From positions 62,001-126,000 of the forward strand of contig SVPR01000003.1 in NCBI GenBank assembly GCA_015065785.1: 64,000 nt of DNA, read 5' to 3'. Within the stretch, counting starts at the first letter, position 1. Every line of letters starts with the position of its first letter. Shown piece after piece: positions 1 to 9,018 of this stretch. The position numbers were made by a program, and so were the translations under genes. The notes under the pieces were generated by a model. The model made no database searches and had not been told where the DNA came from. It saw nothing but the letters and a program-made list of their open reading frames with translations. Source of the DNA: Oscillospiraceae bacterium. GTDB taxonomy: Bacteria > Bacillota > Clostridia > Oscillospirales > Acutalibacteraceae.

Positions 1-1
1 T

Positions 2-1939
2 AAAAGCGAAAATTACAAAAATGTTGAATATGAACAAACAGAGGTTCTTTGGGTAGATAGATATTACAGTTACGGCGATTTCTACACAACAGAAAAAGAA
101 GGCTATAACGGAAAGCTTTATATATGTGAGGAAAACTACGAAGAAGCACTTTACTATACATATGAAGTTGTTTATGATGAAGAGTTAAAAAGTTATGTAG
201 CAATTTATGTTGAAGAACTTGAGGGGATTTCTCTCGAAGATTATGGTTTTACAAAAGTTACAGGAGATACAACTGTTCCTGCAACAATATTAGAGATTGA
301 TTTTGAACCAATGGAAATGGACACTTGTATTGATGAAAATGACAAAGCTTGTATTTTCATTGATTATTCAGATGAAATTGCAGGTGGAGAAATAGAGGTT
401 TATGAAATTTTAGAACACTCAAAATATGGTAAGTTAGCACTTATGCATAACCCAAAAGACACATATAAAGAGTTAAAAGTAGCTTCTACTGAAACATATT
501 ATGACCATTATAACAACAGTAAGACAATAACAATAAACAATATTGTAACAAAAGTACCGGGTAAAGTTACTCTCAAAAAAGCAGCATCAGCTTACGGTGG
601 TGTAAATGTTACATGGAATGCAGTTTCAGGGGCGGATTCTTACACAGTTTACAGAAAGGCTTCAAGTGAAAAAAACTGGTCTGTAATAGGTTCTTCTAAA
701 ACAACAAGCTATTTAGATAAAACGGCTAAAAATGGTGTTAAATATACTTATACAGTAAGAGCAAAAAATATTGTTGGTCTTGGTGCTTACGACAAAACCG
801 GTGTAAGCACAACTTACATTGCAGCACCAACAGTAAAAATCGCAAATGCTACAAATGGTATCAAGGTTTCCTGGAGCAAGGTTTCAGGTGCAACAGGCTA
901 TGCAGTTTACCGTGCTCAATACACAAATGGTAAATGGTCGGGCTGGACTAAAATGGGTACAGCCGCTTCTTCAAAATCTTCTTGGGTAGATAAGTCTGTA
1001 AAAAGCGGTGTGCAGTATAAATACACAGTTCGTACAGTAAAAAATAAACTTGCAAGTAGTTATAAAGCAACAAGCGGTTTAATGTTCCTTTCAACACCAA
1101 CAGTAAAAATTGCAACTGCTTCTAACGGGGTTAAGGTTACCTGGGGTAAAGTTGCAGGTGCTAAGAATTACGCTGTTTATCGTGCAGAATACGCGGGCGG
1201 TAAATGGTCAGGCTGGAAGAAAATAAGCACAGTAGGTGCAGTTACAAGTACAGTTGATAAAACTGCAAAATCAGGTGTTTACTATAAATACACAATAAGA
1301 GCAGTAAACGGTAGCTCTGCCGGTGCATATAAAGCTTCTGCACAATTGCTTTATTTAGCACAACCTACAACAAAAATTGCCAATGCATCTAATGGTATTA
1401 AAGTTTCATGGACAAAATCTGCAGGCGCAAAAGGCTACACAGTTTATCGTTCACAATATTCGGGTGGCAAATGGTCCGGCTGGACTAAAATGGGTACAGC
1501 AGCTTCTTCAAAAACTTCCTGGGTAGATAAGAGTGCAAAAGCAGGTGTTCAGTACAAATACACAGTCCGTGCGGTTAACGGAAAAGTTATGAGCACATAT
1601 AAGGCTACAAGTGGTCTTGTAAGACTTGCACAGCCTACTGTTAAGGTTGCAAATGTTAATGAAACTGTAAAGGTTTCATGGAACAAAATTTCAGGTGCTA
1701 AGAGCTATACAGTTTATCGTTCAGAATTAGTTGATGGCAAATGGAGTTCATGGTCAGTTTTAGGCTCACAAAGTGCGGTTTCATTTGTTGATTCAACAGT
1801 AACTCCGGGTGCAACATATCGTTACACAATAAAAGCAGTAAACGGTAAATCATCAAGCTCATATCAAGCAAGTGCAAATGTGACAATTCCTGTTCCACAA
1901 GAAGCACCGGAAGATGTAACTGAAAATGTAACACAATAA
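2..1939 (+). CDS. FN3-repeat surface protein, 5' end outside window
   Basis: The frame is open from base 2 with no stop, so the gene starts upstream of the window. The ATG at 311 is internal: the stretch before it (2-310) aligns with the middle of the next gene's product. After this domain come five fibronectin-III-like repeats of about 90 residues, beginning near 560, 827, 1097, 1364 and 1633. They share the pattern VxWxxxxGAxxYxVYR, then KWSxW, then YxYTVRAVNG. The C-terminus is a short acidic tail. By homology to the neighbour, which has a signal peptide, it is probably exported; the repeats suggest adhesion or a spacer role (inference). No catalytic motif is visible. Confidence 0.85.
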   Translation, partial: KSENYKNVEYEQTEVLWVDRYYSYGDFYTTEKEGYNGKLYICEENYEEALYYTYEVVYDEELKSYVAIYVEELEGISLEDYGFTKVTGDTTVPATILEIDFEPMEMDTCIDENDKACIFIDYSDEIAGGEIEVYEILEHSKYGKLALMHNPKDTYKELKVASTETYYDHYNNSKTITINNIVTKVPGKVTLKKAASAYGGVNVTWNAVSGADSYTVYRKASSEKNWSVIGSSKTTSYLDKTAKNGVKYTYTVRAKNIVGLGAYDKTGVSTTYIAAPTVKIANATNGIKVSWSKVSGATGYAVYRAQYTNGKWSGWTKMGTAASSKSSWVDKSVKSGVQYKYTVRTVKNKLASSYKATSGLMFLSTPTVKIATASNGVKVTWGKVAGAKNYAVYRAEYAGGKWSGWKKISTVGAVTSTVDKTAKSGVYYKYTIRAVNGSSAGAYKASAQLLYLAQPTTKIANASNGIKVSWTKSAGAKGYTVYRSQYSGGKWSGWTKMGTAASSKTSWVDKSAKAGVQYKYTVRAVNGKVMSTYKATSGLVRLAQPTVKVANVNETVKVSWNKISGAKSYTVYRSELVDGKWSSWSVLGSQSAVSFVDSTVTPGATYRYTIKAVNGKSSSSYQASANVTIPVPQEAPEDVTENVTQ

Positions 1940-1947
1940 AATAAGAG

Positions 1948-1980
1948 AAAGTCACAGCGAGAAATCGTTGTGACTTTTTG
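1948..1980 (+). terminator. Rho-independent terminator
   Basis: A 12-bp stem (AAGTCACAGCGA / TCGTTGTGACTT, one G-U pair) with a GAAA loop is followed by a T run. It ends the first FN3-protein gene. Confidence 0.85.
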
Positions 1981-1992
1981 TTTACTTTGAAT

Positions 1993-2021
1993 TTGACAAA
2001 AAATTCATATAAGTGTATCAT
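1993..2021 (+). promoter_or_regulatory. Sigma-A-type promoter
   Basis: TTGACA, 17-base spacer, TATCAT, about 40 bases before the start of the second FN3 protein. With the terminator just upstream, it shows that the two paralogues are transcribed separately. Confidence 0.7.
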
Positions 2022-2058
2022 ATTATAGTCGAAGTTTTTGATTACAGGAGTGAATTAA

Positions 2059-4560
2059 ATGAGGAAAACATTATCTGTATTTCTGGCAGTTTTAATGCTT
2101 ATTACAATAGTTATGCCAATAAGCGTTTACGCTAAAAACGGACCTTACAAAAGCAATAATGCTGATGATTCAACAATGGCACTTATAAGCTTTGTTGATG
2201 TTTATGGGGATATAAGCTTTTTATATCCTGCTTCTTTAGATACACAATTAAGATTTAAAAATTCAAAAAATATAAGCTATAATGAGAAAACTAATACACT
2301 TACACTGAGTAATTTTAAAACAGATGAAATTATGGTTTTAACTGCTATGGGTGACGACTTCAAAATCAAACTCAGTGGTTACAATAAATTGGGTTGTATA
2401 GTTTCTTCTGATTTAGATTGGGGTGGCTCTGTTACTGTTACGGGTGGCGGTGTGCTTATTGTAAATGAAAAAGGAGTTTTTACCGTTGCGGTTTTTATTG
2501 ATGGCAGTGGTACGGGAAATGCTTTCTTCAAAGTGGAAAAAACCGTTGGAGTAAAGCTTTATAAAGGCTCTGACAGTGCGGTCGGTGTTTATGGTGTGGC
2601 TGAAGCGGACTCTAAAAAGACAATTATTTTAGAGGGTACAGTTAGTGCAAATGCAACAACTACTGAAAAATACACCAAGAACATCTACGAACAAGAAAAA
2701 GTTTATTTAGTTGACCACTACACAGGCAGTGGTGTGTTTTACGGAAAATCAGGTGCAAGTAATGAAAATAAAATTTTTATTGCTGAACCAGCTTATTCTG
2801 ATAGAGAAGTTTACAATGTGGCGGAAGTAGTTTATGATGCCGAACTGAAAAACTATGTTCTTCTTCCTGTAGCAGAAAGCGGTAAAGAGGTTGTTTTAGC
2901 CGAAAGTGGTTTTGTGCCTTTGCCCGCTGACAAATATCCTGCAGATGTTTTAGAAATCAAACCTTATATTGAAGAGATGAATGTCTGCATTGATGAAAAT
3001 GGCAAAAAATGCGTTTTTATAGATTATTCTGAATTATCAAAGCCAGAAACAGATGTTGAGGTTTATGAAATTTTAGAACATAAAGCTTATGGCAAATTAG
3101 CACTTTTATATAGTCCCAAAAAAACTTATAAAGAATTAAAAAAAGTAAAAAGTATAACAGAGTATAATCACACAAATCTTTCAAATGTAATTACAGTAAA
3201 TTCAACACCTGAAACAGTTCCGGCAAAAGTAACATTAAAGAGTGCTGGAAATGCTTATGGCGGTGTTACTGTTACCTGGAACGCAGTTTCCGGTGCTGAT
3301 TCTTACAGAGTTTACAGAAAAGCAAGCACTGAAAAAAGCTGGACTTTAATTGCAAATGTAACAGGAGCTTCATATTTAGACAAAACAGCAAAAAATGGTG
3401 TGAAATATACTTATACAGTAAAGGCAAAAAATATTTTGGGCTTAGGTGGTTATGATGCAAAGGGTGTCAGCACAACATATATTGCAGCACCGACAATGAA
3501 AATTACAACTGCTACAGCTGGTATTAAGGTTTCTTGGTCACAGGTTAACGGTGCAACCGGATATAAGATTTATCGTTCCACACTAACTAACGGTAAATGG
3601 TCAGGTTGGAAAGTAATGGGTACAGCACCGGCTAATAAAGTAGCTTGGATTGATAAAAGTGCTGTAAGCGGTGTAACATATCGTTACACAGCTCGTACTG
3701 TTAATAATAAACTTATGAGTAGCTACGAAGCAACAAAAGGTTTAATGTTTTTAAGCACACCGACAGTAAAAATTGCAACAGCGTCTAACGGGGTTAAGGT
3801 TTCCTGGTCGAAGATTTCAGGTGCTAAAAATTATGCGGTTTATCGCTCAGAATATGTTAACGGTAAATGGTCCGGCTGGAAAAAGATTAACACTGTTGGT
3901 ACAGTAACAAATTATATTGATAATACTGCAAACTCTGGTGTAAATTATAAATACACAATAAAAGCAGTAAACGGCAGTTATTTAAGTGTGTATAAAGCCT
4001 CTGCACAATTACTATATTTAGCACAGCCGACAGTAACAATTGCCAATGCATCTAACGGCATTAAGGTTACTTGGTCAAAAGTGAATGGTGCAAAGGGTTA
4101 CACAATATACCGTTCACAATTAAATAATGGTAAATGGTCAAGCTGGAAAGTAATGGGTACAGCCGCTTCTACAAAATCACTCTGGATTGATAAGAGTGCA
4201 AAAGAAGCAGTTAATTATAAATATACTGTTCGTGCAATAAATGGTAATGTAAAAAGTACTTATAAAGAAACTGCAGGACTTGTAAGACTTATTAACCCGA
4301 CTGTTAAAGTTGCAAATGATACTACAGGTGTAAAGGTTACCTGGACTAAAGCTTCGGGGGCAACAGGTTATGCAGTTTATCGTTCAGAATTAGTTAATGG
4401 CAAGTGGAGCAGTTGGAAAAGCTTAGGCAAAGTAGGTAATGTTAATTCTTATATTGATGCAACTGCGACAAGTGGCTTTACTTATAAATATACTGTAAAA
4501 TCAGTTAATGGTGCTTCAATGAGCACATATGTTTCAAGTTCAGACATTTTGAAAAAATAA
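2059..4560 (+). CDS. Exported FN3-repeat protein, paralogue of upstream gene
   Basis: 833 residues. The start is ATG with an AGGAG site about 9 bases upstream. Residues 1-25 form a typical signal peptide ending PISVYA. Residues about 45-300 form an N-terminal region rich in beta structure (segments such as LTLSNF, VTVTGGG) of unknown function; then come a linker domain shared with the upstream gene and five fibronectin-III-like repeats from about residue 390 to the end. No LPxTG, SLH or dockerin module is seen, so the mode of surface attachment is unclear. It appears to be a tandem duplicate of the preceding gene, with repeats in the same order. Confidence 0.85.
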   Translation: MRKTLSVFLAVLMLITIVMPISVYAKNGPYKSNNADDSTMALISFVDVYGDISFLYPASLDTQLRFKNSKNISYNEKTNTLTLSNFKTDEIMVLTAMGDDFKIKLSGYNKLGCIVSSDLDWGGSVTVTGGGVLIVNEKGVFTVAVFIDGSGTGNAFFKVEKTVGVKLYKGSDSAVGVYGVAEADSKKTIILEGTVSANATTTEKYTKNIYEQEKVYLVDHYTGSGVFYGKSGASNENKIFIAEPAYSDREVYNVAEVVYDAELKNYVLLPVAESGKEVVLAESGFVPLPADKYPADVLEIKPYIEEMNVCIDENGKKCVFIDYSELSKPETDVEVYEILEHKAYGKLALLYSPKKTYKELKKVKSITEYNHTNLSNVITVNSTPETVPAKVTLKSAGNAYGGVTVTWNAVSGADSYRVYRKASTEKSWTLIANVTGASYLDKTAKNGVKYTYTVKAKNILGLGGYDAKGVSTTYIAAPTMKITTATAGIKVSWSQVNGATGYKIYRSTLTNGKWSGWKVMGTAPANKVAWIDKSAVSGVTYRYTARTVNNKLMSSYEATKGLMFLSTPTVKIATASNGVKVSWSKISGAKNYAVYRSEYVNGKWSGWKKINTVGTVTNYIDNTANSGVNYKYTIKAVNGSYLSVYKASAQLLYLAQPTVTIANASNGIKVTWSKVNGAKGYTIYRSQLNNGKWSSWKVMGTAASTKSLWIDKSAKEAVNYKYTVRAINGNVKSTYKETAGLVRLINPTVKVANDTTGVKVTWTKASGATGYAVYRSELVNGKWSSWKSLGKVGNVNSYIDATATSGFTYKYTVKSVNGASMSTYVSSSDILKK

Positions 4561-4572
4561 CCAATTTACTTA

Positions 4573-4601
4573 TTGAAAACAAAATGTAATAATGTTATAC
4601 T
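4573..4601 (+). promoter_or_regulatory. Sigma-A-type promoter
   Basis: TTGAAA, 17-base spacer, TATACT, located between the FN3 gene and the mannosidase gene. Confidence 0.55.
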
Positions 4602-4651
4602 TAAAAAGTACGAAATAAAACTGCGTAGCAGTTTAAGGAAGGAAGATATTT

Positions 4652-7600
4652 TTGGCAGAAATCAAAAATATGGATGCTGTTGCAGCACTCGATGCTATGG
4701 ATGCTCATGTTGATGACTGGCGTGATGCTACTAAAGGTAAGCAAAGAGGTATTTTCTCATTTGATGATGTTGCGGCACTCAAAATTAAAAATCTTAAAAA
4801 AAGAATTTATACAGATATCGAGTCAATTCCTGCGTGGAAGATGAAAGAATGCATCTACAAGGGCGTTGATGATTATGAATATCTTTATGATGAATGGAAA
4901 GAACTCAATGTTGGCGACCGTTGGGGTAATAATGGTTGGAGTGCTTTCTTTAAAAATTCATTCGATATGCCTGCTCGTTTCAAGGGTAAAAAGGTTACTC
5001 TTAATGTATATTTCGGCGGTGACTCACTTTTAACTCTTAATGGTGAGCCTTACCAGGGTCTTGACCCATTCAGAAACTCTGTTTTACTTACAGAATGTGC
5101 AAAAGGTGACGAGCACTACGATGTTGATATTGAGTCTTACTATGTATGGCACTCAAACGAATCAACAGTTAAAACACTCTCTTGCTCATTTATTGGTGTT
5201 GTTGACCCTGTTATTGAAGAAATCTACTGGGATTTCAAAGCAGTGTTCAATGCACTCTTTATGCCTGTTCACGACACAGGTTTACAAGAACTCATAAGAG
5301 CTACATTAAAAGAAGCATTTACATTTGTGAACTTCGACCTTGATGGTGAAGAATTCAAAGCAGGTCTTTTAGAAGCTCAAAAAGTTCTTAAAGATAAAGT
5401 TTATAATAATCCTAACTACAAATCAGAGGGTAACTTAGCTTTAGTTGGTAACTCTCACCTTGATATTGTATTTATGTGGGCTTATAAAGAGTACATAAGA
5501 AAATTAGGCAGAACACACGCTACAATGCTTCGTCTTATGGAGCAGTACCCTGACTTTATTTTCTCACAAAGCACTGCACCTACATATATCGAAATGGCAA
5601 AGCGTTACCCATCACTCTACAGACAGGTTCAGGACAGAATTAAAGAGGGCAGATGGGAATACATCGGCGCTATGTGGGTTGAGCCTGATTGTAACTTGGT
5701 TTCTGGTGAATCCTTTGTTCGTCAGCTTCTTCACGGTGTTCGTTTTGCAGAAAAAGAATTCGGCATTACACCAAAAACCTGCTGGGTACCTGATGTATTC
5801 GGTAATGGCTACGCTATGCCACAAATTCTCAAAAAAGCAGGCGTTGAATATTTCGTTACTCATAAAATGGGTATCTGGAATGACACAAACCCATGGCAAT
5901 ACAACACATTCTGGTGGGAGGGTCCTGACGGCTCAAAAGTATTCTCAATCGTTCCACCAACACACTTTATCGGTACTGTTGAAGCAGACTCACTTAAAGT
6001 TAACTGGAAGAAATATACTGATAAAGAAACAATCGGTGAGTCAATGTATTGCTACGGCTGGGGTGACGGCGGTGGCGGTGTTGACACCGAAATGCTTGAA
6101 TATGTAAAGCGTTATAAAAACTTCCCTGGTCTTCCAAAGACACAGACAAGTAAAATTGAAGATTCTCTTGCAAGAATGAAAGCAAATGCAACAGAAACTA
6201 ACATTCCAACCTGGAAAGATGAGCTTTACTTAGAAGAGCACCGTGGTGTTCACACAACTAAAGCACTTCTTAAAAAATACAACAGATACTGCGAAAACCT
6301 TTACAGACAAGCAGAAATGTTCGCAAGTATCGCAATGAAATATGGCTACAAGTATCCACTTGAAAAGCTCAATGAGGGCTGGCAGATGATTTTAACAAAT
6401 CAGTTCCACGACTCACTTCCTGGCTCACACATTACAGAAGTATTCGCAGACCTTTGTGCTATTTACGAAGACATTATTAAAATCGGTGAAAGCGTAAGAA
6501 GTGAAGCACTCGATGTAATTGCAGGTAATGTTGATGGTAGCGAAAAATATGGTAAGCCATTCGCACTCTTCAATTCACTCGGTACTACTGCTACCAGCAA
6601 AATTGAGCTTCAATATAAGGATGTTGAAATTTATGATGCTGACGGCAACAAGGTTCCTACTCAAAGCTACACAAAATTAGATGGTACAAAAGTGCTTGTA
6701 TTCATTGCCAAGGATATTCCAGCAGTAGGTTACAAAGTATTCTACACGAAAGATGCTACTGTAAGTGAAGCAACTGCGACTGCACTCGTTGGTAACACAG
6801 TTGAGAATGATAACTTTAAGCTTACATTTGACCAAAGTGCAGAACTTACTTCTATCTTCGATAAGAAAAACAATCGTGAAGTTCTCGATGGTAAAGGTAA
6901 TGTATTCCGTCTTTATGAGGACCTTCCTGGTAAATATGACGCTTGGGATATTGTTGCTTCTTATGTTGACAGAGAGTTTGATACAGAAGCAGGTAAAGTT
7001 ACCGGCATTACAACAGGTGATGTATTCACAGTAGTTTCTATTGAAAAGAATATCAATAAATCAGTTCTTAAGCAAAATATTATTCTCTATAAAGAACTTG
7101 ATAAAATTGACTTTGACACATTTATCAGCTGGCACGAGCAAGAAAAGCTTCTTAAGGTTGGCTTTGATGTTGATGTTAAAGCACAGAAGTTTACAAGAGA
7201 TATTGCTTACGCAACAATTGAAAGCTCTAACTATCGTCACAATCCTTATGATAAGGCTAAATTCGAGGTTTCTGCTCACAACTTCATTGATATGTCAGAA
7301 GACAATTATGGTGTTACAATTCTCAATGATTGTAAATATGGTTATGAAGTAGATAAGCAAAGAATGATTATCACACTTCTTAAAGCACCAATGAATCCAG
7401 ACCCGATGTCTGACCGTGGTGACCACTACTTCACATATTCTATTTATCCTCATAGTGGTAACTGGAAAAATGCAGAAACATTAGTACGCGGTCTTGAAAT
7501 GAACAACCCTGCAGTTGCAGTAGATGTTAAAGCAGATGCAAAGGGCGATGTAGCAGGTTCATTCATTAAGGTTGACGGTAAAAATGTTACTCTTGAAGCA

Positions 7601-7819
7601 GTTAAAAAATGTGAAGATGAAGACGCTTACATCATCCGCTTTGTTGAAAAAGCAGGTGCTCGTGTAGATGTAACAGCAGAGCTCTTCGCTGACATTAAAG
7701 CTGTTGCAGAATGTGATTTACTTGAAAGAAATGATGTTGCTGTTGATATTGCAAACGGCAACAAGCTAACCTTTACAATCAATCCATTTGAGATTAAGTG
7801 TTATAAGGTTAGAATCTAG
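4652..7819 (+). CDS. Alpha-mannosidase, glycoside hydrolase family 38
   Basis: 1055 residues. The TTG start is chosen because AAGGAAGGAAG lies 6 bases upstream; an ATG at 4670 is the alternative. No signal peptide, so probably cytoplasmic, acting on imported mannosyl oligosaccharides. GH38 hallmarks are visible: zinc-site H269-x-D271 (NSHLD), WVEPDCNLVSGES, nucleophile D381 in WVPDVFG, and the second metal His H586 in QFHDSLPGS. The C-terminal half is the beta-sandwich region of the family. The TAG stop lies inside the first unit of a heptamer repeat array, so the C-terminal end may have been altered by that insertion. Confidence 0.93.
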   Translation: MAEIKNMDAVAALDAMDAHVDDWRDATKGKQRGIFSFDDVAALKIKNLKKRIYTDIESIPAWKMKECIYKGVDDYEYLYDEWKELNVGDRWGNNGWSAFFKNSFDMPARFKGKKVTLNVYFGGDSLLTLNGEPYQGLDPFRNSVLLTECAKGDEHYDVDIESYYVWHSNESTVKTLSCSFIGVVDPVIEEIYWDFKAVFNALFMPVHDTGLQELIRATLKEAFTFVNFDLDGEEFKAGLLEAQKVLKDKVYNNPNYKSEGNLALVGNSHLDIVFMWAYKEYIRKLGRTHATMLRLMEQYPDFIFSQSTAPTYIEMAKRYPSLYRQVQDRIKEGRWEYIGAMWVEPDCNLVSGESFVRQLLHGVRFAEKEFGITPKTCWVPDVFGNGYAMPQILKKAGVEYFVTHKMGIWNDTNPWQYNTFWWEGPDGSKVFSIVPPTHFIGTVEADSLKVNWKKYTDKETIGESMYCYGWGDGGGGVDTEMLEYVKRYKNFPGLPKTQTSKIEDSLARMKANATETNIPTWKDELYLEEHRGVHTTKALLKKYNRYCENLYRQAEMFASIAMKYGYKYPLEKLNEGWQMILTNQFHDSLPGSHITEVFADLCAIYEDIIKIGESVRSEALDVIAGNVDGSEKYGKPFALFNSLGTTATSKIELQYKDVEIYDADGNKVPTQSYTKLDGTKVLVFIAKDIPAVGYKVFYTKDATVSEATATALVGNTVENDNFKLTFDQSAELTSIFDKKNNREVLDGKGNVFRLYEDLPGKYDAWDIVASYVDREFDTEAGKVTGITTGDVFTVVSIEKNINKSVLKQNIILYKELDKIDFDTFISWHEQEKLLKVGFDVDVKAQKFTRDIAYATIESSNYRHNPYDKAKFEVSAHNFIDMSEDNYGVTILNDCKYGYEVDKQRMIITLLKAPMNPDPMSDRGDHYFTYSIYPHSGNWKNAETLVRGLEMNNPAVAVDVKADAKGDVAGSFIKVDGKNVTLEAVKKCEDEDAYIIRFVEKAGARVDVTAELFADIKAVAECDLLERNDVAVDIANGNKLTFTINPFEIKCYKVRI

Positions 7820-8006
7820 GGACTAGGGACTAGATTCCAGGGACTAGAGATTTGTTCCAAATAAAAATCATCCTATCATTTAAAGTTGGTGTAAAAACTA
7901 ACTGAAAATGATAGGATGTTTTTTAATTAATTTATTAAGATGTTATTATAAACTTTCTGGTTAACTCTAATCCCTAGTCCCTAGTCCCCAGTCCCTAGTC
8001 CCTGGT
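7816..8006. repeat. Composite repeat A: inverted heptamer arrays around a palindrome
   Basis: Left array, five units of CTAGGGA type (7816-7850). The central palindrome (7869-7918) has a 13-bp perfect stem CATCCTATCATTT / AAATGATAGGATG. The right array holds six units of CCCTAGT type (7965-8006), the reverse complement of the left. It lies between convergent genes and supplies the stop codons of both. The palindrome followed by T-rich DNA may also end transcription. Confidence 0.8.
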
Positions 8007-8997
8007 TTTCATCAACTGGCTTGAACTCAACCTCTTTAGCTTCATTTTCGCTAACAGGCTCTTCGTTCGGCATTGTATCTACATTACCAACAGGTTGGTT
8101 AGACTCTTGCCAGAATGGTGTTTGTGGAGCTTGCTGTGTTGGTTGTTGTGGAGCAAAAGGTTGCTGGAATGGTTGCTGATAAGGATTTTGTTGATAGCCT
8201 TGATTATATTGGTTTTGGTAAGGTGGTTGCTGATATTGGTTCTGATAGCCTTGTGCTTGCGGATTGAAACCGAAATCATTATTCATACCAAAATCAGTTG
8301 GCATTGGTGGTTCGTAATCAGGTAAATCCATAGGGGTGATAAGACCTTTTTGGATTCCTAATGCTCTTACATAAGCATAAAACTCAACATTTGTTGCAGT
8401 CATATATGGGTTGACATAAACAATGCTAAGAATACCGAGTGTGAATATTGATAATAAATTCCAACCTATAAATGAAAGATCAAGAACAAAAGCATCCATT
8501 TTGTTGCCATACATAAGCACCTTGCTTAATCTGAAAGCTTCGTTTCTGTCGATGTCGGGGCGTACAGCGAGAATATTTTCAATAAGATAGTATTCATAAG
8601 TTTTTATAATACCAGGTATTGCGAAAAGTAATGACCAAAGAAAGATTTTGAGGTTTTTTAAGAAAGTGATAGTAACAATGTTTTTATAGTTACCATCTTT
8701 GAAATTTCCTGCTACTTCTCCGATATCTGTAGGTACATTTTTTCGTGTTTTCTGGAAATATCTGTAACCACCTACAGTTAAGATGGAAAATACTAATATT
8801 GAAAGAATAAGTGGTAAAAAAGAAGACGAAGTTGTAGTAACTACTTGTTCACCTGACATAGTAGTTGTGGTTTGTGTTACACTGAGTAATGAATAAACAA
8901 ATCCTACCCCAAACATAATAAGTGTAACTATTGCAGATTTGAACCAGTCTTTTTTAAAGTTTAATTTTGCGTTTTGTTTTAATAAAGCTCTATCCAT
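7981..8997 (-). CDS. DUF975 family membrane protein with Pro/Gln-rich tail
   Basis: 338 residues. Residues 1-215 match the DUF975 family: start ALLKQNAKLNF, several membrane segments (about 20-40, 60-80, 115-135, 170-195), and the conserved pieces PGIIKTYEYYL and LDLSFIGWNLLS. Residues 235-295 are a low-complexity tail rich in Gln, Asn, Pro and Tyr. The last residues (GLGTGD) and the TAG stop are encoded by the right heptamer array of repeat A, so the original C-terminus was probably replaced. The family's function is unknown; it is an integral membrane protein. Confidence 0.8.
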   Translation of the reverse strand: MDRALLKQNAKLNFKKDWFKSAIVTLIMFGVGFVYSLLSVTQTTTTMSGEQVVTTTSSSFLPLILSILVFSILTVGGYRYFQKTRKNVPTDIGEVAGNFKDGNYKNIVTITFLKNLKIFLWSLLFAIPGIIKTYEYYLIENILAVRPDIDRNEAFRLSKVLMYGNKMDAFVLDLSFIGWNLLSIFTLGILSIVYVNPYMTATNVEFYAYVRALGIQKGLITPMDLPDYEPPMPTDFGMNNDFGFNPQAQGYQNQYQQPPYQNQYNQGYQQNPYQQPFQQPFAPQQPTQQAPQTPFWQESNQPVGNVDTMPNEEPVSENEAKEVEFKPVDENQGLGTGD

Positions 8998-9018
8998 AAT
9001 TATTCTCCTTTATGTTTT

